Positions 53,407 through 62,799 are shown, counted from the first letter of the stretch. The stretch: DNA of 64,000 bases from Acidimicrobiales bacterium (GCA_020629375.1 JAHDDK010000018.1:1-64000), one strand, 5' to 3'. Notes: a model not told the origin generated them from the sequence alone. Numbers and translations are program-made.

Positions 53407-54192
53407 TCAGCCCAGATCCCAGAGCAGCTGATGCCAGGCAACGCGTCGAGGATCGCTTTCGATCCCGTAGGCATCGAAGAAGCAATCTTCCCACCCCGGC
53501 CCAAAGTTCCATTCGAGACTCCATGCCGCGACGGCGAGATCTGACCAGCGGTCGCCAACCCCGAGGGAACCGATGTCGACGAGTGCCACAAAGCCCGCGT
53601 CATCGTCGACGACCGTGTTGGGAGCGCACGCGTCACCGTGGCAGACGACCACGTCATCGACAGGCCGATCCGCCAGCCGTCTGCGAATGTCGGCTGCCGA
53701 GAGCTGGCGGTGCTGCGGATGCAGCGACTGCGGATCGAAGTCGGCGTCGGCGATTCGCGCGATCGCCGATCGGCACCGATGCTCCACGGACCAGACGTAT
53801 GGGCATTGGTCGGTCGGAAGATTGTGAAGTTGTCTGAGGCCCGCGGCGATCGCCGCAACCGCCGACTCGATCTGTCGCTTCGGCACCTCGATTGCCGACC
53901 GGGCACGGATCGTTCTGGTCGCCAGCCACTGGCCGTCCGAGTTGCGACCAGTGGAGATCGGCTCGGGGCTGGGTATTCGGAGGTGAGCCCATTGGAGTCG
54001 TTCGAACTCCTGCTGCAACGAGACGTTCGCCGTATTCACCGGTTGCCACTTCACGCAGAGATCATTCGTCCGCCACGTCGAGCCCCCGAGCTGATTCAGC
54101 CAGATCGCCTCCGCTCCGTCGCCGAGGAGGTCACGGACGCGAGGAGGCATCTCGAGCACATCTACCGGGCGCCCGGCGACGGCGAACGACAC
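53407..54192 (-). CDS. aminoglycoside O-phosphotransferase, APH(3')-like
   Basis: VVCHGDACAPNTVVDDDAGFVALVDIGSLGVGDRWSDLAVAAWSLEWNFGPGWEDCFFDAYGIESDPRRVAWHQLLWDLG closely follows the APH(3') HGDxxxPN / DxG / NFGPGWE signature. Confidence 0.87.
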   Translation of the reverse strand: MSFAVAGRPVDVLEMPPRVRDLLGDGAEAIWLNQLGGSTWRTNDLCVKWQPVNTANVSLQQEFERLQWAHLRIPSPEPISTGRNSDGQWLATRTIRARSAIEVPKRQIESAVAAIAAGLRQLHNLPTDQCPYVWSVEHRCRSAIARIADADFDPQSLHPQHRQLSAADIRRRLADRPVDDVVVCHGDACAPNTVVDDDAGFVALVDIGSLGVGDRWSDLAVAAWSLEWNFGPGWEDCFFDAYGIESDPRRVAWHQLLWDLG

Positions 54193-54195
54193 CGG

Positions 54196-55344
54196 TCAGT
54201 TGTAGCTGCGCTTGGCGACCTCTTCGAGCATGACTTCAGTCGCTCCGCCGCCGATCGGCAAGATGCGGGCGTCTCGATACATGCGCTCGATCGCCGACTC
54301 GCGCATGTAGCCCATGCCGCCATGGAACTGGACGCAGTCGTACATGACTTCGTTGACGATCTCGCAGCCCCACGCTTTGATGCCCGACATCTCCTTGACG
54401 TTGTCTTCACCCTGATCGCCGAGCCATGCGGCGTGATACATCGACGCCCGCGCCGCGTCGACCTTGGCCTGGTTCATTGCCATGCGCTGGCGGATCGCGC
54501 CGAGGTCGTAGAGCTTGCCGCCGAACGCTCCGCGTTCTTGGCAGTATTCGTTGGTCATGTCGATGGCAGCCTGGGCCGCGCCGACGCCCATGCCGACGAG
54601 CACCATGCGTTCGTTCTGGAAGTTCTTCATCGTCTCGTAGAACCCACGGTGCTCGGTGCCGAGCATGCGTTCTTGGGGCACCCAGACATCGTCGAGCACC
54701 AGCTCGGCCGTGTCCGAACACCTCCAGCCGTGCTTGTCGAGCTTGGTACCGACCGAGAAGCCCTCGGTGCCATGGTCGACGAGGAACATCGAGATGCCGT
54801 ACTTGTTCTCCATGTCGGTCCGGGCGGCAACGATGACGGTGTCGCCGTACACGCCGTTCGTGATGTACATCTTCCGACCGTTGATGCGCCAGCCGTCGCC
54901 GTCCTTGACGGCGGTCGTACGCATGCCCGCGACATCGGACCCGGCGTCGGGCTCGGACACCCCGATCGCCATGATGTGTGTACCAGCGAGAACACCGGGC
55001 AGGTAATGAGAGAGCTGCTCGTCGTTGCCGGAGTTGATCAGGTGCGGCGATGCCATGTCGGTGTGGACGAGGACCGTCACGTCGAAGCCAGCGAAGGTCG
55101 ACGCACCGAGTGCCTCGGAGAACGTGGCGCTGGCGAGGTAGCCCATCCCGAGTCCGCCGTGCTCTTCTGGCACCCGCAGCGACAACATGCCGAGCGTGCC
55201 CATCTGCTCGAGGACCTCACGGGGGACCTTGCCGGCCTCTTCCCAAGCCACGCCGTACGGCATGACTTCTTTCGACACGAATTCGACCGTCTGGTGGTAA
55301 ATCGCTTCGAGCTCGTCGGTCATCCATGCATTGCGAAGGGTCAT
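54196..55344 (-). CDS. acyl-CoA dehydrogenase
   Basis: GVSEPDAGSDVAGMRTTAVKDGDGWRINGRKMYITNGVYGD, QFHGGMGYMRESAIERMYRDARILPIGGGATEVM. Confidence 0.94.
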   Translation of the reverse strand: MTLRNAWMTDELEAIYHQTVEFVSKEVMPYGVAWEEAGKVPREVLEQMGTLGMLSLRVPEEHGGLGMGYLASATFSEALGASTFAGFDVTVLVHTDMASPHLINSGNDEQLSHYLPGVLAGTHIMAIGVSEPDAGSDVAGMRTTAVKDGDGWRINGRKMYITNGVYGDTVIVAARTDMENKYGISMFLVDHGTEGFSVGTKLDKHGWRCSDTAELVLDDVWVPQERMLGTEHRGFYETMKNFQNERMVLVGMGVGAAQAAIDMTNEYCQERGAFGGKLYDLGAIRQRMAMNQAKVDAARASMYHAAWLGDQGEDNVKEMSGIKAWGCEIVNEVMYDCVQFHGGMGYMRESAIERMYRDARILPIGGGATEVMLEEVAKRSYN

Positions 55345-57185
55345 TGCGGTGCCTCCTCGGGCGTTTCGGTCTGGTTGGCGGGGGGAGTAAATCGAATGAG
55401 TGGTTGTTCGCTGACCACTTGATCACCGGCCTCCACGAGGATCTCGGCGACAGTCGCTGCTCCGGCTGCCGTGATCGGGTGGAGCATCTTCATGGCTTCG
55501 ATGGTGCAGAGCACGGTCGACTCGTCGACGGCATCGCCGACAGCAATACGGATTTCGGCGACCTGGCCCGGGAACGGCGACCGGATTTCGAGACCGGCAT
55601 CACCGGTCGAGCGATCCGACGCCCAGCGGCCGTCGCGTGTTGGGCTGTCGAACGCCAGCTCCGACACATGTGGGGTCAGACGTCGCGCAGCGGTCGTGCG
55701 CCACGGATTCCCGGCGGCTTCGCCGAGCACGGGCGTTGCTGTCGGAAGCGGGGTCTCGTCCAGGAACCGAGTGGTCACGGTCGCCTGGCGAACCTCGGGG
55801 CGACGAATCAACCAGCGATGAAAGTCGAGGTTGTTGGTCAGCGGAGAGATCGTGAGCGCCTCGAGCGCGTCGCCGAGTGCGGCAAGTGCTGAAGAACGGT
55901 CGACGCCGCCCACGATGAGCTTGCCGATCATTGAGTCGTAGTGCGGGCTCACAGCGTTGCCGGCTTCGACCGCCGCGTCCCATCGCACCGACGGTTCCGT
56001 CGAGACTTCGAGCTGATCGACGTCGCCAGTCTGGGGCAGATGACCACGCCACGGATCTTCGGCGTTGATTCTGGCCTCAAACGAGTGCACACCAGCGGCC
56101 CGGGCGGCATCGAAGGTGTCGGCAGGGGTCGGCAACGGTGCGCCGGAGGCCATTGCGATCTGCGTTTGGATGAGATCGACGCCCGTGATCTCCTCGGTGA
56201 CCGTGTGCTCGACCTGGATTCGGGTGTTCATCTCGAGGAAGAAGAACTCTTCCGTCGTGGCGTCGACGATGAACTCGACCGTGCCGACCGAGTCATAGCC
56301 GATTGCAGAGGCGAGCGAGACAGCAGCGCTCCGCATGGCGGTCTCCGTCTCCGCCGGAAGGTTGGGAGCCGGTGCCTCTTCGAGGACCTTTTGATAGCGG
56401 CGTTGGACCGAGCACTCGCGGGTGCCGAGATCGATCACGGAGCCATCATGATCGGCGACGATCTGGACTTCGATGTGGCGGGGACGTTGGATGTAGCGCT
56501 CGACGATGACCGCGTCGTCGCCAAACGCTCGAGCCGATTCGTCCCGTGCGTCGCGGAGTGCATCGTCGAAGTCATCGGGGGAGTGCGCGATCCGGATGCC
56601 CTTGCCGCCGCCCCCAGCGGAGGCCTTGACGAGGATCGGGTAGCCGATGTCGTCGGCAGCGGCCCGGAGATCGCCGTCGGCCTGCGACTCGTTGTAGCCC
56701 GGGATCACCGGCACGCCAGCGTCGACAGCGACTGTTCGGGCTTCGATCTTGGAGCCCATGGACGCCACAGCGGCGGGACTGGGGCCGCACCAGATGAGCC
56801 CGGCATCGGTGACGGCCGTGGCGAATTCGGTGTTCTCGGCGAGAAAGCCATAACCGGGATGGACATGTGTCGCCGCTGACCGCTCGGCTGCAGCGAGGAT
56901 CGCCGGGATCGACAAGTACGAGTCGGCAAGGCTCGCTGGCCCGATGCGCTCGGCGTGCGTCGCTTCGCGCACATGTGGCGCGTCGGCGTCGGGGTCGGCG
57001 TAGACCGCAACGGACTCGATCTCCCACGACGTGCACGCTCTGATGACCCGCCGGGCGATCTCGCCACGGTTGGCGATGAGCACTCGCATGCCCGCGTCAG
57101 GGCACGCGACTGGGATCCGGTCCACCCCGGTCGTCGTGACTGTTGTGCTGCGTATGTCGATCGTGGTTGTGTCGTTGTTGGTCAT
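55341..57185 (-). CDS. acyl-CoA carboxylase alpha subunit (biotin carboxylase + BCCP)
   Basis: MRVLIANRGEIARRVIRACTS, GGGGKGIRIAHS, ATP-grasp, C-terminal biotin site CTIEAMKMLHPI. Confidence 0.94.
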   Translation of the reverse strand: MTNNDTTTIDIRSTTVTTTGVDRIPVACPDAGMRVLIANRGEIARRVIRACTSWEIESVAVYADPDADAPHVREATHAERIGPASLADSYLSIPAILAAAERSAATHVHPGYGFLAENTEFATAVTDAGLIWCGPSPAAVASMGSKIEARTVAVDAGVPVIPGYNESQADGDLRAAADDIGYPILVKASAGGGGKGIRIAHSPDDFDDALRDARDESARAFGDDAVIVERYIQRPRHIEVQIVADHDGSVIDLGTRECSVQRRYQKVLEEAPAPNLPAETETAMRSAAVSLASAIGYDSVGTVEFIVDATTEEFFFLEMNTRIQVEHTVTEEITGVDLIQTQIAMASGAPLPTPADTFDAARAAGVHSFEARINAEDPWRGHLPQTGDVDQLEVSTEPSVRWDAAVEAGNAVSPHYDSMIGKLIVGGVDRSSALAALGDALEALTISPLTNNLDFHRWLIRRPEVRQATVTTRFLDETPLPTATPVLGEAAGNPWRTTAARRLTPHVSELAFDSPTRDGRWASDRSTGDAGLEIRSPFPGQVAEIRIAVGDAVDESTVLCTIEAMKMLHPITAAGAATVAEILVEAGDQVVSEQPLIRFTPPANQTETPEEAPQ

Positions 57186-57189
57186 CGGC

Positions 57190-58812
57190 TCACATCCGAT
57201 ACACGAGTCGGTCGCCGGCGTCGGGGCCGGGTCCACGGGCGGCGAGGGCGAGACAGAGACCGAGCACGTCGCGGGTATCGAGCGGGCTGATCAGTCCGTC
57301 GTCCCACAGTCGTGAGGTCGCGTAGTAGGGGTCCGACTGTTCTTCGTACTGGCCACGGATCGACCGACGAATCTCGGCGATCTCTTCCTCGGTTGTGTCC
57401 GCGCCCTTCATGCCGCCGAGCCGAATGTCGGTCAGGACCGTCTCGGCGGTGTCGGCCGCCATCGTGGCGATCCGGCTGTTCGGCCAGGCGAAGAGGAATC
57501 GTGGATCGAATCCTCGGCCGCACATTCCGTAGTTGCCGGCGCCGAATGACCCGCCGATGAGCACCGTGAACTTCGGTACGCGGCAGTTCGCAACCGCCGA
57601 CACCATCTTCGCCCCGTTCTTGGCGATACCGCCGATCTCGGAGTCTCGGCCGACCATGTAGCCCGTCGTGTTCTGCAGGAACACGAGCGGGATGGCTCGT
57701 TGGTTACACAGCTCGATGAAGTGCGTCGCCTTGAGCGCGTCCTCAGAGAAGATGATCCCGTTGTTTGCAATCACGCCGACTAGATGACCCCAGATGCGAG
57801 TTGTGCCGACCACGATCGAGGTGCCCCACTCGGGCTTGAACTCCGAGAACCGACTGCCGTCGACAAGACGAGCAATGATCTGGCGGACGTCAAAGGGAAT
57901 GCGAGTGTCGGCGTTGATGATGCCGAGGATCTCCTCTGCGGGGTGTGCGGGTGGTTCGGGCTCGATCACGTCGAGCCAGCCCGCTGGCGCGTCGATCCGG
58001 CGTTGGTTCGTGTTCGCGCACAGCTCGCGGAGCAGCCCATACGCCTCGGCTTCGGTTCCGACCATGTGGTCGGAGACGCCGGACTCGCGCGTGTGTAGCG
58101 CGGCGCCGCCAAGTTCGTCGGGGTCGATGACTTCGCCGAGGGCGGCCTTCACGATCGGCGGGCCTCCAAGGAAGATCCTGCCGATGCCCTCGACCATGAT
58201 GTTCTCGTCGGAGAGCGCCGGTACGTAGGCGCCACCAGCCGTGCAACCGCCAAGCACGACCGAGAGCTGCGGGAGACCCGCCGCCGACATGCGGGCCTGC
58301 CGGTGAAAGGTCCCGCCGAAGTGGTCCCGGTCGGGAAAGACCTCGTCCTGCATCGGTAGAAAGGCGCCGCCGGAGTCCACGAGGTAGATGCAGCCGAGGC
58401 CGTTCTCCATCGCAATGTCCTGGGCCCGAACGTGCTTCTTGATGCCGGCCGGAAAGAGACTGCCGCCCTTCACCGTCGCATCGTTGGCGATGAACATCCA
58501 CGGCACGCCGTGGACGAGACCGATGCCAGTCACGATTCCGGCTCCGGGAAACTCGTCGTCGGCTTGGCCCCATCCGGCGAGGGTCGACAACTCGACGAAC
58601 GGGCTGCCCTCGTCGATCACCATGTCGACGCGGTCGCGGGGGAGGACCTTGCCGCGGTCGTGGTGGCGTTGGATCGAACGTGAGCGTCCGCGGCCGCCCG
58701 TGATCGCAAATTGCATGCGTTCGGCCAAGACGTCGAGGTCTCGCTCATAGGCCTCGACGTTGGTGGTGAACAACTCGCTGGAGCGGTCGACCGTGTCGGT
58801 GATTGCCCGCAT
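57190..58812 (-). CDS. acyl-CoA carboxylase beta subunit (carboxyltransferase; methylcrotonoyl/geranyl/propionyl-type)
   Basis: RHHDRGKVLPRDRVDMVIDEGSPFVELSTLAGW, VVLGGCTAGGAYVPALSDENIMVEGIGRIFLGGPPIVKAALGE. Confidence 0.92.
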   Translation of the reverse strand: MRAITDTVDRSSELFTTNVEAYERDLDVLAERMQFAITGGRGRSRSIQRHHDRGKVLPRDRVDMVIDEGSPFVELSTLAGWGQADDEFPGAGIVTGIGLVHGVPWMFIANDATVKGGSLFPAGIKKHVRAQDIAMENGLGCIYLVDSGGAFLPMQDEVFPDRDHFGGTFHRQARMSAAGLPQLSVVLGGCTAGGAYVPALSDENIMVEGIGRIFLGGPPIVKAALGEVIDPDELGGAALHTRESGVSDHMVGTEAEAYGLLRELCANTNQRRIDAPAGWLDVIEPEPPAHPAEEILGIINADTRIPFDVRQIIARLVDGSRFSEFKPEWGTSIVVGTTRIWGHLVGVIANNGIIFSEDALKATHFIELCNQRAIPLVFLQNTTGYMVGRDSEIGGIAKNGAKMVSAVANCRVPKFTVLIGGSFGAGNYGMCGRGFDPRFLFAWPNSRIATMAADTAETVLTDIRLGGMKGADTTEEEIAEIRRSIRGQYEEQSDPYYATSRLWDDGLISPLDTRDVLGLCLALAARGPGPDAGDRLVYRM

Positions 58813-59507
58813 CAGCTTGCTCCCGTGGGGATCATCCCGTGCGCAACGGTTCGGGCGATTGCCGACGCGAGATCAGCGGTGGAGCTGGTCTTCGGGTCGA
58901 ACCACTGGACCGACGAGTTCATTGCGCCGAAGAGCGCCAGCCGGGCGATTCGGAGGGCGTCGGGTTCGAGCTGTGGGGCGATCTCGCCGAGCAGCTCAGC
59001 CCATCGGGCCTCGTAGTCGTCGCGAGCCGCGACGGCTGCGTTTCGGACGGCAGGAGGGGCGAACGGAAACACAGTGACGTGTGTGGCGGTGAATGCATGG
59101 TGGGCGAACAGGGCTTCGAGGTGGGCAGCCACGTGTCGCTCGAGGCGATCGGCCGGCTCAGGTGGTGTGCTGGCGGCGGCGTCATCGAACGCCCGGTCTA
59201 CGGCGAGCATCCCGATCTCGAGGATCTCGGTGAGCAGCGAGTCCTTGTTGGTGAAGTGGTGGTAGATCGACGCCGGTTTGATCCCGACCGCGTCGGCGAT
59301 GAGGCGAATGGATGTCTCGGCGTAGCCGCGGGTCAGAAAGAGCTCGGCAGCGGCGTCGAGGATTCGCTGTTTCCCGTCGCCAGGAGCAGGTGTACCGCTG
59401 CCAGCTTCGAAAGCGGCAACATCGGCCAAATAGGCGTCAATCGACTCCGGGATCGAGGTGGCGTCTCTCGATCCGGGGTCTGACCCTACCGAACGTTCGT
59501 TAGGCAT
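58812..59507 (-). CDS. TetR family transcriptional regulator
   Basis: KQRILDAAAELFLTRGYAETSIRLIADAVGIKPASIYHHFTNKDSLL; TGATG overlap with the carboxylase gene. Confidence 0.92.
   Translation of the reverse strand: MPNERSVGSDPGSRDATSIPESIDAYLADVAAFEAGSGTPAPGDGKQRILDAAAELFLTRGYAETSIRLIADAVGIKPASIYHHFTNKDSLLTEILEIGMLAVDRAFDDAAASTPPEPADRLERHVAAHLEALFAHHAFTATHVTVFPFAPPAVRNAAVAARDDYEARWAELLGEIAPQLEPDALRIARLALFGAMNSSVQWFDPKTSSTADLASAIARTVAHGMIPTGAS
59485..59504. promoter_or_regulatory. putative TetR-type operator copy 1, inside the first codons of tetR
   Basis: cctaccgaacgttcgttagg, 20-bp palindrome with one mismatched pair. Confidence 0.65.
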
Positions 59508-59515
59508 GGGGCCTG

Positions 59516-59539
59516 ACCCTACCGAACGTTCGTTAGGGT
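59516..59539. promoter_or_regulatory. putative TetR-type operator copy 2, upstream of tetR start
   Basis: accctaccgaacgttcgttagggt, 24-bp palindrome with one mismatched pair; same core as copy 1 at 33-bp spacing. Confidence 0.7.
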
Positions 59540-59650
59540 GGCAAGGGGTACGAGAACGACGCCCCCGAACACGCGAAGCGATCGCCCGTTCCGGGGTGCG
59601 CCGAATGAGACCGCTTGTGAGCGTCGGCTTTCTGGCGTGGCAGTGACGCG

Positions 59651-60007
59651 CTAGAGCGCCCAGCCGTTGTTCGACGCGAGGTCGGCAACGACACGCCGCA
59701 CTGCCGCAAGGTGCTCGAGCGTCATCGACGGAGCTTCGCGCATCAGGCCCTCCGTCAACTGGCGGTCGAGGTCTTCGGTGGTGAGCCCGGACGCGTCGGT
59801 GAACTCGACATTGACCGCTCGATCGCCGCGATCCCCACTCACGATGTCGAACGACACCGCCAGGCCTGCCCGGATGCGCTGGCGATCGGCCGGATTCAGG
59901 TCGTTCGCATGAACGAACACATCCTCCCCGCCGTCATCAGGCTCGATGAATCCGTACCCGGTCTGCTCGTCGAAGCGGAGCACCACGCCATTCATTTCCG
60001 TACCCAT
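59651..60007 (-). CDS. cold-shock domain protein with C-terminal extension
   Basis: MNGVVLRFDEQTGYGFIEPDDGGEDVFVHANDL (CSD RNP motifs). Confidence 0.88.
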   Translation of the reverse strand: MGTEMNGVVLRFDEQTGYGFIEPDDGGEDVFVHANDLNPADRQRIRAGLAVSFDIVSGDRGDRAVNVEFTDASGLTTEDLDRQLTEGLMREAPSMTLEHLAAVRRVVADLASNNGWAL

Positions 60008-60083
60008 GTCCAGAGTGTACGGCGGATGGGCATATCGATACCCGTCACGGCGAAACGACATGCCTCGCAATAGTCTCAGCAGC

Positions 60084-60362
60084 ATGGACGACGACCCCGT
60101 TCTCGCGGAGTGCCGCTCGAGCATCGACAACATCGATGCGGCACTGGTGCATCTGTTGGCGGAGCGATTCAAGATCACCAAGCGCGTTGGCGAGCACAAG
60201 GCGACAACAGGACTGCCGCCCGCCGACCCCGACCGCGAACAGATTCAGATCGCACGGCTCCGTCACCTCGCCGAGACCTCGGGACTCGATCCCACGTTCA
60301 GCGAGAAGTTTCTTCGGTTCATCGTCGACGAAGTCATTCGGCACCACAACAAGGCGAGGTGA
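60084..60362 (+). CDS. chorismate mutase (AroQ, type II)
   Basis: RSSIDNIDAALVHLLAERFKITKRVGEHKATTGLPPADPDREQIQIARL. Confidence 0.88.
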   Translation: MDDDPVLAECRSSIDNIDAALVHLLAERFKITKRVGEHKATTGLPPADPDREQIQIARLRHLAETSGLDPTFSEKFLRFIVDEVIRHHNKAR

Positions 60363-60365
60363 CAC

Positions 60366-60893
60366 ATGAACCACGACGACGAATCCACGCCGACCCCAGC
60401 AAAGATCCTGACCGTGTCCGACGGCGTCGTCTATGGAACCCGCGAAGACCGATCCGGCGCCGCGCTCGAGGCGCATCTCCAACACAACGGCTTCGATGTC
60501 GTCGATCGTGCGGTCACCGCCGACGGGACCGCCAACGTGCGAAACGCCCTCGTCGAGCTCGCCAACGGATTCCACGGGGTCATCATCACGACCGGCGGCA
60601 CCGGCTTCGGGCCGAGAGATCAGACCCCCGAGGGCACCCGAGCAGCAATCGAACGAGAAGCTCCAGGCCTCGCCGAAGCGATGCGGCTCGTCAACCCGCT
60701 CGGCCGACTCTCACGTGGTGTCTGCGGCACGATCGGCACCGCGCTGGTTCTGAATACGCCGGGATCGACAAAGGGCTGTGTCGAGACGTTCGACGCGGTC
60801 GCGGACATTGTCCCACATGCGGTTCGGTTGATGGTCGACAACGCCGACCCGCACCCGCATCCGGAGAAGCCGTCGGATCCGGCGCATCGATGA
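60366..60893 (+). CDS. moaB: molybdenum cofactor biosynthesis protein (MogA/MoaB family)
   Basis: ILTVSDGVVYGTREDRSG, GVIITTGGTGFGPRDQTPEGTRAAIEREAPGLAEAMR, NTPGSTKGC. Confidence 0.9.
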   Translation: MNHDDESTPTPAKILTVSDGVVYGTREDRSGAALEAHLQHNGFDVVDRAVTADGTANVRNALVELANGFHGVIITTGGTGFGPRDQTPEGTRAAIEREAPGLAEAMRLVNPLGRLSRGVCGTIGTALVLNTPGSTKGCVETFDAVADIVPHAVRLMVDNADPHPHPEKPSDPAHR

Positions 60894-61945
60894 GCGACTC
60901 GCTACACACCACCACAGCGTTCACCGAATCGATGATGCGGCGAGCCATCGCCAATGCGACCGAAGCTCGTCGACGCGCACGTCCCAATCCGTGGGTCGGG
61001 GCCGTCGTCGTCGACCGATACGGCGGGATCCACGACGGTGCCACCGAGCGTCCGGGTTCGAGACATGCTGAGCGTGTCGCACTCGATCACGCCGGCACCG
61101 ACGCCAGCGGCGGAACCCTCTTCACCACGCTCGAACCCTGTGGCCACACGGGCCGAACCGGGCCGTGCACCGAAGCGATCATCGAGTCCGGGGTTCGACA
61201 GGTTGTCGTCGGAGTGCTCGACCCCGACCCGAACGTCGCTGGCACAGGGGTGGCTTCTTTGCGACACGCCAAGATCGAGGTCACGATCGGTGTCGAGCAG
61301 GCCGCGGTCGAAGCGCAGCTCGCTCCGTATCTCACGCATCGCCGTACCGGCCGTCCACGTGTGATCCTTAAGCTGGCGACGACGCTCGATGGACATATTG
61401 CTGCCCCCGACGGCTCGTCCACGTGGATCACCGGGCCTGAAGCCCGGGCAGACGTCCATCGTCTACGAGCCGACTCGGATGCGATCGTCGTGGGGGCGAA
61501 GACGCTTCGCCTCGACGATCCCTCGCTGACTGTCAGAGACTTCACCCCGGCGGATGCCGAAGATGACTCGGTCGTCGACCCGTGGCGGATTGTGCTCGCC
61601 TCCGGTCCCGAAGACGTGCCACGCAAAGCCGAGCCCTACGAGGTGTGGTCCGAGTCGATCGACGAGCTGTTGGACGAGCTGGGACGCCGCGACATGCTCC
61701 AAGTTCTGGTCGAGGGAGGTGCTGGCGTTGCGGGGTCCTTCCATCGGGCGGGCCTGGTCGATGCGTATCACGTTTACGTTGCCCCGGCTCTCATGGGGGG
61801 TGACGATGCCCGGTCAGCGTTCGGCGGGGCAGGAGCCTCGACGATGGCCGACGTTGTCCGCGGGCGATTCGAGTCAGTCACGCCACTTGGCGACGATCTT
61901 CGGATCGTGTGGACCCGGTCCACCGACGACGAGCCAACCAGCTGA
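60890..61945 (+). CDS. ribD: bifunctional riboflavin biosynthesis deaminase/reductase RibD
   Basis: RPNPWVGAVVV, HAERVALDHAG, TLEPCGHTGRTGPCTEAI, LKLATTLDGHIAAPDGSSTWITG. Confidence 0.94.
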   Translation: MSDSLHTTTAFTESMMRRAIANATEARRRARPNPWVGAVVVDRYGGIHDGATERPGSRHAERVALDHAGTDASGGTLFTTLEPCGHTGRTGPCTEAIIESGVRQVVVGVLDPDPNVAGTGVASLRHAKIEVTIGVEQAAVEAQLAPYLTHRRTGRPRVILKLATTLDGHIAAPDGSSTWITGPEARADVHRLRADSDAIVVGAKTLRLDDPSLTVRDFTPADAEDDSVVDPWRIVLASGPEDVPRKAEPYEVWSESIDELLDELGRRDMLQVLVEGGAGVAGSFHRAGLVDAYHVYVAPALMGGDDARSAFGGAGASTMADVVRGRFESVTPLGDDLRIVWTRSTDDEPTS

Positions 61946-61947
61946 TC

Positions 61948-62799
61948 TCAGCGCATTACCGCGTCGGTCTTGAGGGCGACGATGCCGGTGGCACCCATCG
62001 CACGAAGCTCGCCGAGCTTGGCCCAGAGGTTCTTTCGCTGAACCACGATGTGTGCGGCGACAAGATCATTGCGTCCCGCGAGTGGCAGGACCGTGGGCGC
62101 TGCGAGTCCGGGAAAGACACTCCCGAGGTCGGCGACCTTGTCGGCCGGAAGATGCAGCATGACGTATTGGGTGAGACGAGCGTCGAGTGCCGCCTCCAGT
62201 CGGAGTCGCAAGTCCGTCAGCGCGCGATGTTCGTCTTGTTGCCAGGCAAACGTCGCCTGACAAGAGATGCCTTCCGCGACGACGCGGAGGCGATTTCGTT
62301 GGAGGCTCCCTCCGGTTTCGCGGAGGTCGACGATGGCGTCGGCAAGGCCCACTGCGCAGACGCCTTCGAGCGAGCCGCCCATGCCGACGACGTGCGCCTC
62401 GATGCCCTCGGACGCGAGCCAGCGTTCGGTCCATGCCGGGAGGTGCGTGGCCACCGTTGCGCCGGTCAGATCCCGCAGGGTGTCGAATCGCGACTCTTCG
62501 CGGACCGCCACGATCAGGTCCGAGTGGCTAAAGCCGAGGTCGAGCATCGGCCAGTCGTCGATGGCGTTTTCGAGAGCGGTGTCGGTCGAAATGAAGGCTG
62601 CGTCCAAGCGGCCCTGCGCGAGCCAGGCTGCCGCATCTCGAGGTCGCATCTCGATGAACTCGAAGTCGTCGACGAGCGCCGAGGCGTTCATCCGGTCGAA
62701 CGACCGGCGTGAGTAGCCCGCATGCGCGAGTAGATCGAGGACAGAATCGCGGAGCCGCCCCTTCGACGGCACGGCGATTCGTGCAACGGTGGCCGGCAC
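61948..62799 (-). CDS. hisG: ATP phosphoribosyltransferase
   Basis: VPSKGRLRDSVLDLL, RLDAAFISTDTALEN, GGSLEGVCAVGLADAIVDLRETGGSLQRNRL. Confidence 0.9.
   Translation of the reverse strand: MPATVARIAVPSKGRLRDSVLDLLAHAGYSRRSFDRMNASALVDDFEFIEMRPRDAAAWLAQGRLDAAFISTDTALENAIDDWPMLDLGFSHSDLIVAVREESRFDTLRDLTGATVATHLPAWTERWLASEGIEAHVVGMGGSLEGVCAVGLADAIVDLRETGGSLQRNRLRVVAEGISCQATFAWQQDEHRALTDLRLRLEAALDARLTQYVMLHLPADKVADLGSVFPGLAAPTVLPLAGRNDLVAAHIVVQRKNLWAKLGELRAMGATGIVALKTDAVMR

Noticed and set aside
53638-55422. 594-aa plus-strand ORF opposite the APH and acyl-CoA dehydrogenase genes
   Set aside because: Antisense shadow across two well-supported minus-strand genes and their junction.
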